A DNA stretch of 56,901 nt from Candidatus Iainarchaeum sp. (GCA_017609625.1 JAFCDN010000005.1:1-56901), one strand, 5' to 3'; counted from the first letter of the stretch, positions 25,379 to 32,543 are shown. Numbers and translations: made by a program. Notes: generated from the sequence alone by a model not told the origin.

Positions 25379-26833
25379 TCACTCTGAAACTTTTTCAAAA
25401 AATTTCTCTAAAGAAAGGTTTCTTCCCTTCATTTTTTCAGCCAGTTTTTTTCTTTTTTTCATTGTGTTTTTGTATTCTTTTTCGCTGAAATTAAAGCACT
25501 GCTTTATTTTTTCTTTAACTTTTACGCTTTCGTTTTTTTTCTTTAGTTTTCTTTTTTTAAAATCAAATTCAAACAAAACATTCAGCTTTATTTTTCCTTG
25601 TGTTTCAATTATTTCGCTTGCTTCAATCAAATGCCTTTCTTCTCTTTTAATCCCTTTATTCAAGTCAATTGAGTTCCATCTCTTTTGTATCAGAATTAAA
25701 TCTATTGCAGTCAAATCCATTTCTTCTATCCCCAGATTTTTCATTCTTGTAAGAAATTCTTTCCCGCTTAAGGCATGAAAAGTGGCATAGCTTGCTTTTC
25801 CCTGCCCTGCAAGCAGAGTGTCAATAAACGCTTTTGCTTCTTTTTTTTCCCTTATTTCTCCTACAATAACTCTGTCTGGCCGCATCCTTAGAGTGTTTAT
25901 TATTAGTTCCTGCATTTCTATTCCCAAGTTTTCTGCTGTTGCAAGCTTTATTTTGTGTTCATGCGGCAAAAAAATTTCAGGAGTTTCTTCTGTTATTATT
26001 ATTCTTTCTTTTTTGTCTACAAAAGAAAATAATGCATTAAGTGAAGTTGTTTTTCCGCTTCCGGTGTTTCCTGCAATAACAATGCTTGTGTCAGTCTGCA
26101 ATGCAAGCCATAAAAAAGCTATAATCTCTGAAGAAAAAGTTTTGTTTTCAATTAATTCAATTGGAGTAAAAGGGTTTTCTTTGAACTTTCTTATAGTGAT
26201 TGTCGGCTGCAGGGCAACAGGTTCTATTATTGCGTTAATTCTTTCCCCTGAAGGGAGAACAGAATTAAGTTTAGGATTCTGCAGAGTAAGCCTTCTTCCA
26301 ATTGTTTTGGACATTTTGTTTGCTAAATTAATCACATTTTCTTCAAGCAGATAAAAAAGATTTGTTTTAACCCATCCAAAGTTTTTTTTGAATACAAAAA
26401 CATTGTTTTTTGTTCCAATCACAGAGATTTCTTCAATTGAATTATCTTTTAATAAGAAATCCATTGCTCCAAAGCCGAATACAATTGATTCAATTATTCT
26501 TGCAATATACTGGTTTTGTTTTTCTTCTAATTTAATCCATTCCCTTTCACAATAGTTTTTTACTTCTTTATAAATTTCTTCTCTTTTAACTTTGCTTTCT
26601 CTTTTTTGTATTTCTTCCACTATTTCTTTTGCTGTTTCTATTTCATCAGAAGAAAGTTCCGGAATTCCGGTAATTAAATAAAATAATTCTCCTTCAGAAT
26701 CCTGCACTAATTGTGTTGTATTTCTTTCCTCTAATATTTTTCTCTTTTTTTCCTCCTGAAAATTCCTTAAAGTAAAACCTAATTTTCTTTCAATCTCTTT
26801 CCTTTCTTCCAGTGTTTTTTTCTCTTGCTTCAT
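25379..26833 (-). CDS. TadA/CpaF-type secretion ATPase, second pilus system
   Basis: This encodes 484 residues. Walker A is GNTGSGKTT at about 254-262, followed by the acidic ITEETPEIFLP, Walker B region RPDRVIVGEIREKKEA and the His box SYATFHALSGKE. SVLPSGERINAIIEPVALQPTITIR is the TadA/CpaF substrate-domain signature. The N-terminal about 90 residues are charged and helical. It is shorter than the ATPase at 6414 and lacks that protein's Cys triad, so the two are not recent copies. It leads an operon with TadB- and TadC-like genes; no pilin gene is in this operon, so it may use pilins from the neighbouring cluster. Confidence 0.9.
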   Translation of the reverse strand: MKQEKKTLEERKEIERKLGFTLRNFQEEKKRKILEERNTTQLVQDSEGELFYLITGIPELSSDEIETAKEIVEEIQKRESKVKREEIYKEVKNYCEREWIKLEEKQNQYIARIIESIVFGFGAMDFLLKDNSIEEISVIGTKNNVFVFKKNFGWVKTNLFYLLEENVINLANKMSKTIGRRLTLQNPKLNSVLPSGERINAIIEPVALQPTITIRKFKENPFTPIELIENKTFSSEIIAFLWLALQTDTSIVIAGNTGSGKTTSLNALFSFVDKKERIIITEETPEIFLPHEHKIKLATAENLGIEMQELIINTLRMRPDRVIVGEIREKKEAKAFIDTLLAGQGKASYATFHALSGKEFLTRMKNLGIEEMDLTAIDLILIQKRWNSIDLNKGIKREERHLIEASEIIETQGKIKLNVLFEFDFKKRKLKKKNESVKVKEKIKQCFNFSEKEYKNTMKKRKKLAEKMKGRNLSLEKFFEKVSE

Positions 26834-26855
26834 TCAGAAATCAAAAAAAAGCCCT

Positions 26856-26903
26856 TTAAAAAGCATTTCCTTCGTTGATTCGCGAAAAACCCTTTAAATA
26901 TAT
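26856..26903. promoter_or_regulatory. Divergent promoters of ATPase and membrane protein B
   Basis: On the minus strand, GCTTTTTAAAGGGC (about 26856-26869) precedes the ATPase ATG by about 25-35 nt. On the plus strand, CCCTTTAAATATAT (26890-26903) precedes the ATG at 26923 by about 25 nt, suggesting a leaderless transcript. Confidence 0.6.
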
Positions 26904-26922
26904 TTATGTATAAGTCTTATTT

Positions 26923-27315
26923 ATGTTTCCAGAGTTTTTTTCAAATTCCTTAGGCTTTGTTGGATTGGTTTTAGATGTGCTTATTTGGACTTCTGTGCTT
27001 ATATTTTTCATTACAACTAAAGGAATGTTTCAAAAACTAAAGCTGATTGGCCTTGTAACAGGCTTTGTTTTAATTTCCCGTGAAATCCCTCATTTTCCGG
27101 TTGCTCCGATTCTTATTGCTGCATGGCTGATTATTGGGGATATTCCTTTTTATTATTCTAAGTGGACTCTGATTTTACTGCTTGCTTTGCTGATTTTTGT
27201 TGATTTATCCAGCCCTTTCTTTTTCATTTTAGGTTTTGCTGTTTTTATTCTGATTATGGCTAACTTTATTTTGGATGCTTTTGGCAAACTAGACCCTAAA
27301 CCTCTTGTCTCTTAA
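26923..27315 (+). CDS. Four-helix membrane protein B, paralogue of the gene at 23184
   Basis: This encodes 130 residues with about four membrane helices and almost no soluble part; the loop ITTKGMFQKLK is basic and cytosolic. It is homologous throughout to the protein at 23184, and is divergently transcribed from the ATPase gene. The pair brackets the operon, one at each end, in the same direction. The function is unknown. A strong intrinsic-terminator-like hairpin follows about 140 nt downstream. Confidence 0.65.
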   Translation: MFPEFFSNSLGFVGLVLDVLIWTSVLIFFITTKGMFQKLKLIGLVTGFVLISREIPHFPVAPILIAAWLIIGDIPFYYSKWTLILLLALLIFVDLSSPFFFILGFAVFILIMANFILDAFGKLDPKPLVS

Positions 27316-27454
27316 GCAGATTTTAAGGATTACGAAAATTTTTGCTTATTTTTGTTTGGATTGCAAACAACGAAAAGTTAATAAACCTAAAAGCGTTATT
27401 TATAGCTGGATATATCATCCCGGATTCTGCAAAGGAAGACAACAAAAGGCAAAG

Positions 27455-27491
27455 GAGGAAAGTTCTAAACTTTCCTCTTTCTTTTTTCTAG
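27455..27491 (+). terminator. Hairpin plus T-tract terminator
   Basis: GAGGAAAGTT-CTA-AACTTTCCTC (27455-27477) is a perfect 10-bp stem with a 3-nt loop, followed by TTTCTTTTTT. It lies in a 192-base gap after membrane protein B; nothing else in that gap looks coding (frames have poor composition and no ribosome binding site). Confidence 0.7.
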
Positions 27492-27507
27492 AGAAATTTT
27501 TGCTCAG

Positions 27508-27852
27508 CTACCACTCTAATTCGTCATTCAAAGAAATTCCTTGAACAGTTCCAGCTAAAAATTCAATAAAATACTTTGAAGGCTTTTTTGGGGTGTAATT
27601 CAGTGCGCCAGGCCTTAAATTCAGTTTAATATCAACAACTTTTTTTTCTGAGTTCAGATAGATTACATCTATAGAAAAAAAAACAAAAAGCATGTGAATA
27701 CTTCCGCCAATCCTGCTTTCTTTTTCTAACTCAAATATCAGTGCATAATCTGGTTTTTTTGAAAACATCAATCCTTTAAGTCGTTTCAAGAAAGAATCCG
27801 CAACTCTGGTTTTTTCAATCAGCTTTTTTTTCTTTGTTTTATTGTACAACAT
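27508..27852 (-). CDS. DUF192 family protein
   Basis: From the ATG at 27852 this is 114 residues; a TTG two codons upstream abuts the previous stop. LKRLKGLMFSKKPDYALIFEL and IHMLFVFFSIDVIYLNSEKKVVD are the DUF192 signature blocks, and LAGTVQGISLNDEL is its usual end. DUF192 proteins form a small beta-barrel and are often extracellular, but this one has no signal peptide. The biochemical role of the family is not known. It sits immediately after the 74-residue protein gene and is probably in one transcript with it. Confidence 0.85.
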   Translation of the reverse strand: MLYNKTKKKKLIEKTRVADSFLKRLKGLMFSKKPDYALIFELEKESRIGGSIHMLFVFFSIDVIYLNSEKKVVDIKLNLRPGALNYTPKKPSKYFIEFLAGTVQGISLNDELEW

Positions 27853-27858
27853 TAACAA

Positions 27859-28083
27859 TCAGTCTTCTTCTTTTAGGGATTCCAGGGCAGGAACTTTCAT
27901 TTCTTCTATTCTGTGCTTTAGTTTTTCTGATGAACTGTAAATTTTTCCTTTGCCTGCAACTTTGTCTAATTTGGATGCTCTTTCCTTCATTTTGTACATT
28001 TCTTCTCTTGAAATAAGCGTATCCTCTAATTTTTGCAGGATTTCTTTAGTCTTTTTTTCGTTTATCTCTTCTAACTCTTTCAT
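27859..28083 (-). CDS. 74-residue helical protein
   Basis: This encodes 74 residues, highly charged and largely helical (KELEEINEKKTKEILQKLED, MYKMKERASKLDKVA), probably a short coiled coil. It is cytoplasmic, with no cysteine and no motif I recognise. It is transcribed with the DUF192 gene. The 128 bases upstream of it contain A/T-rich promoter-like sequence shared with the divergent cis-prenyltransferase gene. Confidence 0.55.
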   Translation of the reverse strand: MKELEEINEKKTKEILQKLEDTLISREEMYKMKERASKLDKVAGKGKIYSSSEKLKHRIEEMKVPALESLKEED

Positions 28084-28211
28084 TAAAGTATGATTTTGTT
28101 TTTGTTTAATATAAATAGATAGGTTTAAATTTGATTAAAACCAATAATATTCATTTAAAAGTATTTTTAACAGAAATAATTAATTAAAACGTTATTTTTT
28201 GAAGGGGTTTA

Positions 28212-28907
28212 ATGTTAAATTCGATTGCTTTTATTCCAGATGGAAACAGAAGATATGCATTAAAATATAGCATTCCTTTATTTCAGTCTTATCAATTAGG
28301 CACTCAAAAAGCCTGGGAAGTAATTGACTGGCTTAAAGACTATCCTAAAATAAAGGCTGGAACTTTTTATACTCTTTCTTTAGAAAACCTTTCAAGAAAC
28401 AAAGACGAACTAAAAATTCTGTTTTCAATCTTTGAAAAAGAACTGGATAAAGTTATTGCTTCAGAAGTTTTTTCCAGAGACGGAATCAAACTGAATTTTG
28501 CAGGAAGGTTTAATGAGTTTCCGGAAAAATTAAAGCAAAAGATTTTCAAGGCACAGGAAGCAACAGAAAACAACAAAACAAAAACAATTAATTTAGCAAT
28601 AGGCTATAACGGTCAGGCAGAAATAGTTGATGCAGCAAAAAAAATTGCTTTAGAACACAAAGAAAACAATCTTGACTTGGGTTCTTTAAATGAAAGCTCT
28701 TTCAAAAAGTTTTTGTATTCAGATTTTTCTAATCCAGATTTGATTGTAAGAACTTCCGGAACTCAACGCCTTTCAGGCTTTTTAACTTATCAGAGCTCTT
28801 ATTCTGAATTATATTTTTGTGAAAAATTCTGGCCTGAATTCTCTAAAGAAGAACTGGCAAAAGCAGTTGAAGAATACGATGCAAGGCAGCGTAGATTCGG
28901 TAAATAA
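28212..28907 (+). CDS. uppS: Cis-prenyltransferase (undecaprenyl/polyprenyl diphosphate synthase family)
   Basis: This encodes 231 residues. All family landmarks are present: FIPDGNRRYA (Asp10 binds the diphosphate via Mg), SLENLSR, GYNGQAEIVDAA, and PDLIVRTSGTQRLSGFLTYQSSYSELYF near the C-terminus with WPEFSKEEL. It condenses isopentenyl diphosphate in cis onto an allylic primer to make the long polyprenyl carrier used in glycan assembly. The product length cannot be read from sequence. AAGGGG before the ATG is the ribosome binding site. It fits with the downstream lipid gene at 30912, the DUF368 transporter and the glycan locus in this window. Confidence 0.92.
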   Translation: MLNSIAFIPDGNRRYALKYSIPLFQSYQLGTQKAWEVIDWLKDYPKIKAGTFYTLSLENLSRNKDELKILFSIFEKELDKVIASEVFSRDGIKLNFAGRFNEFPEKLKQKIFKAQEATENNKTKTINLAIGYNGQAEIVDAAKKIALEHKENNLDLGSLNESSFKKFLYSDFSNPDLIVRTSGTQRLSGFLTYQSSYSELYFCEKFWPEFSKEELAKAVEEYDARQRRFGK

Positions 28908-29105
28908 TCCTTTTTCACAGACACTCTGCTCTCAAAACCGCTTTAAAAGATAAAAATCAATTTCTATAATGAATAACAGCAATCTAACATTAGTTTATTT
29001 GATGTTAAAAGTGGCTGGTTAGCTGACAAGGTTTGCATTTGGAATATTAAGGAACAGGTTAACAAAGCAGTCTGGAAACTTGGCGGTCCGGCAAAAGCTT
29101 CAAAA

Positions 29106-29918
29106 TTGATGGATGTAAAAAGATCTCGTTTAAAGGAATGGCATTTGGGGAGAAAGCCAATTCCTTTATCAAAATTAAATGAATTACTTTTTTTGATTGA
29201 CAATAATTTAAGACAAGATGTCATAAAGGAAATTAACTCAAAGCAAATTTATCTAAAATGCCAGTATTCAAGCCATACAATAAAATTCCCAGATAACTTA
29301 ACACCAGAATTATCTTATTTGATTGGACTGCTTTTAGGGGATGGTTCTTTAGCAGGAAACAGCTTGAATAAAACAGGTAATTGGGGAGTTTCTGTTTATT
29401 TTGATAAAATGAATCACCTTAAGATTTACAAAAAAATTCTTGAAGATATTTTTGAAGTAAAAGTTAAAACTTATGTTCAGAAGGAAACTTGTTATTGTGC
29501 TTATTTTGCTTCTAAAGCAGCTCACTGGTTTTTGAAGGGCTTTTTTGATTTGCATAATGGATACAAAGCTGATAAAATTGAAATTCCTAAAATCATAATA
29601 GAAACTAAGAACGCAGATTTAATTGCTTTTTGTATTAGAGGCTTGTTTGATTCCGATGGAACTGTTATAGTGAAGAAAAAAGTAGTTAGTTTTTCAAGCA
29701 CAAGCGAAAAGGTTGTGGATCAAGTAATTTTTTGGTTAAAAAAGTTTGATATTGATGCAAAAAAATACAAATGGCTTAAAAGCAAAAAATACAAGATGCT
29801 TTTCACTGCTAGCATAAGGCGCAAAAGTAATATTGTAAGATTTTCGCAGACAATTGGTTTTTGTCATCCTGAAAAAAAGAAAAAACTTTATAAGATATGC
29901 GAACAATTATCTATATAG
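29106..29918 (+). CDS. LAGLIDADG homing endonuclease, 5' end uncertain
   Basis: Two LAGLIDADG-type motifs are visible: LIGLLLGDGSLAG and CIRGLFDSDGTVI, the acidic residue of each being the expected metal ligand, about 100 residues apart as in single-chain enzymes. The TTG at 29106 or ATG at 29109 gives 269-270 residues. The frame is open back to 28977 and reads like protein (GWLADKV, EQVNKAVWKLGG, AKASKLMDVKRSRLKEWHLGR), probably an N-terminal helix-turn-helix, but has no usable start there. An ATG at 28969 after a TATA-like CTTTAAAAGAT is in another frame, so a 1-nt deletion may have damaged the gene. It ends 10 nt before the intron-bearing tRNA-Gln. Confidence 0.8.
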   Translation: MMDVKRSRLKEWHLGRKPIPLSKLNELLFLIDNNLRQDVIKEINSKQIYLKCQYSSHTIKFPDNLTPELSYLIGLLLGDGSLAGNSLNKTGNWGVSVYFDKMNHLKIYKKILEDIFEVKVKTYVQKETCYCAYFASKAAHWFLKGFFDLHNGYKADKIEIPKIIIETKNADLIAFCIRGLFDSDGTVIVKKKVVSFSSTSEKVVDQVIFWLKKFDIDAKKYKWLKSKKYKMLFTASIRRKSNIVRFSQTIGFCHPEKKKKLYKICEQLSI

Positions 29919-29928
29919 CCTTGGGTAT

Positions 29929-30037
29929 AGCCCCGTAGTCTAGCGGCCAAAAAAAGTAGATTTTTTTGATTTATTTTTTGCCGAAAGGATGCGAGGTTCT
30001 GGACCTTGTGACAGGAGTTCGAATCTCCTCGGGGCTA
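29929..30037 (+). tRNA. tRNA-Gln(CUG) with a 36-nt intron in the D-loop
   Basis: The acceptor AGCCCCG/CGGGGCT pairs at all 7 positions with discriminator A at 30037. The anticodon stem is CGAGG/CCTTG with loop TTCTGGA (anticodon CTG). The T arm is AGGAG-TTCGAAT-CTCCT. The D stem is GTCT/GGAT. The D-loop is interrupted. Exon CGGC (29944-29947) pairs with intron GCCG (29980-29983), a 4-bp central helix. Bulges CAA (29948-29950) and AAA (29984-29986) flank it, and an A5/T5 inner helix follows: a bulge-helix-bulge. Cutting after the second bulge base removes 29950-29985 (36 nt) and gives a normal D-loop AGCGGCCAA and a 73-nt tRNA. TATA-like ATCTATATAG lies at about 29909-29918. Confidence 0.9.
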
Positions 30038-30043
30038 TTCGCG

Positions 30044-30144
30044 CAACTGCCACTGTCAGTTGACACCAGTGCACGACCTTCACTGCGTGCTCGGTCCTGC
30101 TGTAAATGTTTTGCCATTTAAGCACGAGGCACGGGACAAGCCCG
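30044..30144. repeat. Intergenic hairpin element after the tRNA
   Basis: This region contains CAACTG-CCACTGT-CAGTTG (30044-30062), GCACG...CGTGC (about 30071-30090), TAAATG-TTTTGC-CATTTA (30103-30120) followed by AGCACGAGGCAC, then CGGG-ACAAG-CCCG (30132-30144). The third hairpin has the same loop and same downstream ARCACGA as both hairpins at 11048-11090; GCTCGGTCCTGCTGTAAA matches GCTCGATGTTGCTGCAATAAA there. The remaining bases to 30274 show no gene. Confidence 0.65.
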
Positions 30145-30274
30145 AGATGTCTGCGATATAGCATTAATATTTTCTTGAAAGCTATTTTTTATTTTTCAGC
30201 TGAGCAACCAAAATCAGTCTTTTGTTTTTTTGATGTTTTGAGTAAGGAGAGTCTAAAATTCTTTTTTCAATTTA

Positions 30275-30649
30275 TCATTTCACAAATTCAACGTTTTTAA
30301 TTTTTTTAAATTCTTTGTCTCCAGTAAGAAATTTAATGTTATTTTCAAGAGATAATTGGTATCCGATAGCATCGACATAAGAAATGTTTAATTTTTTGTT
30401 TTTGAATTCTAATCTTAATTTCATTGCTTCTTTTATGCTTTCATCCTTAATCTCTACAGCTATTGGAGAAAGCGAATCAAAAGCAATTTCTGCTTTTTCT
30501 TTTCCAATATCTTTTAGCATTGCATAATATAGTTCCATTAAGTTAAGTCTGGTTGTAATCCCTTTGTTTTCCTGAAAAAATTTCCTGTATTTAGGGTTTT
30601 CATCAATGTATTCAATTAATGCATATGTATCGTAAAAATATGAAATCAT
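30275..30649 (-). CDS. vapC: VapC-type PIN-domain toxin
   Basis: This encodes 124 residues. PIN-domain acidic residues are in place: Asp7 (FYDTYAL), Glu39 (NLMELYYA), Asp93 (SYVDAIGY) and Asp111 (LTGDKEF). VapC toxins are Mg-dependent ribonucleases, many cutting tRNA. The start overlaps the antitoxin gene's end by 4 nt, typical of vapBC. It lies 237 nt beyond the tRNA-Gln on the opposite strand; whether that tRNA is its target is unknown. Confidence 0.88.
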   Translation of the reverse strand: MISYFYDTYALIEYIDENPKYRKFFQENKGITTRLNLMELYYAMLKDIGKEKAEIAFDSLSPIAVEIKDESIKEAMKLRLEFKNKKLNISYVDAIGYQLSLENNIKFLTGDKEFKKIKNVEFVK

Positions 30650-30861
30650 TCATCCCATCCTTTTCTTAATTCATCTTTGATTTTTTGGGCGGATTTCTTG
30701 AATTTTGCCAGTCCAAATAATTCTTTTATCGGAACAACCTTTTTTACCTTTAATACAACTTTATCGTTTGGCTTTATTTTTTCTTCTTCAACAGTTTCAC
30801 TAGGCAAAGTAACGCCAATACTGTTTCCCCATTTTCTTGCGGTAACTATAACTTCACTCAT
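30646..30861 (-). CDS. vapB: VapB-type AbrB/SpoVT antitoxin
   Basis: This encodes 71 residues. TARKWGNSIGVTLPSETVEE is the swapped-hairpin AbrB DNA-binding fold; the C-terminal tail (KFKKSAQKIKDELRKGWDE) would wrap the toxin. It precedes and overlaps vapC. Autorepression is likely through the tandem palindromes just upstream. Confidence 0.88.
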   Translation of the reverse strand: MSEVIVTARKWGNSIGVTLPSETVEEEKIKPNDKVVLKVKKVVPIKELFGLAKFKKSAQKIKDELRKGWDE

Positions 30862-30874
30862 ATTATACTCCCAA

Positions 30875-30896
30875 TATAATTATACTTATAATTATA
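30875..30896 (-). promoter_or_regulatory. Probable VapB operator, tandem 10-bp palindromes
   Basis: The palindrome TATAATTATA occurs at 30875-30884 and again at 30887-30896, a 12-bp repeat spacing, 14 nt before the vapB start and next to the AT-rich promoter. The repeated dyad suits a dimeric AbrB-fold repressor. Confidence 0.6.
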
Positions 30897-30911
30897 TTTA
30901 AAGGTTTCTCT

Positions 30912-32051
30912 TTAAGAAAACATCAGCCTTAAGCCCATTGGAAGCAAACCCCATTTGCTTGGAGACAGCATCATTTTGTTTACGAATTTTGACGGGAAAT
31001 CCATGTCTCCGTGTTTTTCCAAGAATTCTTCCATTCCTGATTTAATCATTTTTTTTACAAGAGAATTGTATTTTTTTTCATTCAAAGAATTCAGATATTT
31101 TCTTACTTTCCAGTGCAGTTCTAATTCTTTATTCAATGGAGCAAGGTTTTTCCAGTAGTCAGTTAAAGGTTTTTTGTGTTTTAAATGATTTGAAATTGTT
31201 TTTACTGCAATGTCTGCTGCAACACTTCCGGTTATTATTCCTCCGCCGGTTGTAGCTTTAGTCTGGTAGGCTGCATCTCCTACAAGCAGGATGTTTTCTT
31301 TTTGTATTTCTTTCACTGGTTTTGTTATTGGAATAACAAAAGCTGATTCATTTAACACTTCTATTTCCATGTCTTTGACAAATTTATTAAAGCTGTCTCT
31401 TGCATTATATTGCCCGCTTACCCCTAAACCTATTCTTGCTTTTGTTTTGTTTTCTGGTATAACCCAGGCAAAAAATCCTTTGCAGAAATCCCCAAAATAA
31501 ATTTCAACCAAGTCTTTGTCAAAAGAGCCTTTTGCTGTGACTTGCAGTGTTCTTACAAAAGCTTTTGGGTCAATTTTTTCCATTACCAGCCTTCTTGTTT
31601 TTGATGCTGCTCCGTCTGCTCCGACTACAAATCTTGTTTTCAGCATTTCCCCTCTTTTTTCGTGCTGCACAAAAATAGTGTCTTTTCTTGAATCAATCAT
31701 TCTGGTGTTTTTTCTTATTTCCACTCCTTTTTTTTCTGCTTTTTTTTCAAGGCTTTTATCCAGCTCTGCTCTGTCAATTACAACTGCAACAGGTTTTTTT
31801 CTTCTGATGGCCATTGCAGTTTTATCCGGAGAAAAAATTTTTGCTCCATATATTTCATTTACTGTTGAATCAGAAAAATCTATTTTATTCCTTTCCAGCC
31901 CAGAAACGCTTAACAATCCAGAGCAGTTTGCAGGAACTCCGATTTCTTCATGTTCTTCTAATAATGTCACTTCCCAGCCTTCTTCTTTTAAGCCAGTTGC
32001 AGTTCTTAACCCAATCGGCCCTGCTCCCACTACTGTAATCATTTTTTCCAT
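30912..32051 (-). CDS. Geranylgeranyl reductase family FAD-dependent oxidoreductase
   Basis: This encodes 379 residues. The N-terminal Rossmann motif is VVGAGPIGLRTATGLKEEG; VVGADGAASKTRR is the second FAD contact; ENILLVGDAAYQTKATTGGGI is the third. IPANCSGLL-type PANCSGLLS and the C-terminal helical part match archaeal geranylgeranyl reductases, which saturate the isoprenoid chains of ether lipids. Other family members reduce polyprenyl carriers or quinone side chains, so the substrate is open. AAGTGAGAAA before the ATG is the ribosome binding site. Confidence 0.85.
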   Translation of the reverse strand: MEKMITVVGAGPIGLRTATGLKEEGWEVTLLEEHEEIGVPANCSGLLSVSGLERNKIDFSDSTVNEIYGAKIFSPDKTAMAIRRKKPVAVVIDRAELDKSLEKKAEKKGVEIRKNTRMIDSRKDTIFVQHEKRGEMLKTRFVVGADGAASKTRRLVMEKIDPKAFVRTLQVTAKGSFDKDLVEIYFGDFCKGFFAWVIPENKTKARIGLGVSGQYNARDSFNKFVKDMEIEVLNESAFVIPITKPVKEIQKENILLVGDAAYQTKATTGGGIITGSVAADIAVKTISNHLKHKKPLTDYWKNLAPLNKELELHWKVRKYLNSLNEKKYNSLVKKMIKSGMEEFLEKHGDMDFPSKFVNKMMLSPSKWGLLPMGLRLMFS

Positions 32052-32120
32052 TTTCTCACTTAAATATATTATTTCTTTCCTTTTTTTTAATAGTATTGGT
32101 TATTTCCTCTTTTTTCTAAA

Positions 32121-32135
32121 AACGTTTAAAAACAG
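32121..32135 (+). promoter_or_regulatory. TATA box of the DUF1616 gene
   Basis: AACGTTTAAAAACAG lies about 25-35 nt before the ATG at 32158, consistent with a leaderless or near-leaderless start. It also shows that longer versions of this frame reaching back to 31516 are not the real gene. Confidence 0.55.
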
Positions 32136-32157
32136 TTTCTCTTTTTTTATTTGTTAT

Positions 32158-32535
32158 ATGGCCCCAATGGAATTGATTCTTGGACTGATTGCCTTGTTTT
32201 TAACTATTACTCTGCCTGGATATTTTTTAACGCTGGGATTTTTCCCAAACAAAAACGAGATTGATTCAATTGAAAGACTGACTTTTTCTCTGGTTTTTTC
32301 TATTTCTTTTCTTCCTGCGCTGGTTTTGATTGAAAACCAGCTGCTTGGAATTCCGATTGATTTTGCTTCAAGCATTGCAACTTTGCTTTTGATTATTATT
32401 ATTGGTTTGTTTACTTGGATGGTTAGAACTCAAAAAATTTCAGTTCCAAATATATTGTATTATATTATGCCAAAAATAGAAAAAAAAGACGCAGTTGATT
32501 TGTTTTTCTTTTCTGTTTTTAAGAACAAAAAGTAA
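32158..32535 (+). CDS. Short DUF1616-like membrane protein
   Basis: From the ATG at 32158 this is 125 residues. It has about three membrane helices; PGYFLTLGFFPNKNEIDSIER and TFSLVFSISFLPALVLIEN match the N-terminal membrane half of DUF1616 proteins, which usually continue with an extracytoplasmic domain that is absent here. It ends with a soluble tail (KIEKKDAVDLFFFSVFKNKK). The same frame is open back to 31516, but that part runs antisense to the reductase gene and has no start signals. The function is unknown. Confidence 0.7.
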   Translation: MAPMELILGLIALFLTITLPGYFLTLGFFPNKNEIDSIERLTFSLVFSISFLPALVLIENQLLGIPIDFASSIATLLLIIIIGLFTWMVRTQKISVPNILYYIMPKIEKKDAVDLFFFSVFKNKK

Positions 32536-32543
32536 ATGAGATT

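Noticed and set aside
25818-26354. 178-codon plus-strand frame
   Set aside because: It is antisense to the TadA-type ATPase core containing Walker motifs.
27305-27544. 79-codon frame after membrane protein B
   Set aside because: It overlaps the terminator hairpin and the DUF192 gene, has a TTG-like or weak start, and composition unlike the neighbours.
28969-29022. Short peptide from the ATG at 28969 (17 codons)
   Set aside because: It stops at TAG within the region where the other frame reads as endonuclease N-terminus; it is better explained as a frameshifted gene start.
29940-30164. Minus-strand frame across the tRNA
   Set aside because: It is a translation of the tRNA gene and hairpin element; the RNA structure explains the sequence.
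30039-30274. Second tRNA or small RNA gene in the GC-richer stretch
   Set aside because: No T-arm or acceptor pairing could be found; the hairpins match the intergenic element near 11.05 kb instead.
31516-32157. A longer version of the DUF1616 frame starting at 31516
   Set aside because: The extension is antisense to the reductase gene. A promoter and good start exist at 32121-32158, and only the part from 32158 on matches a family.
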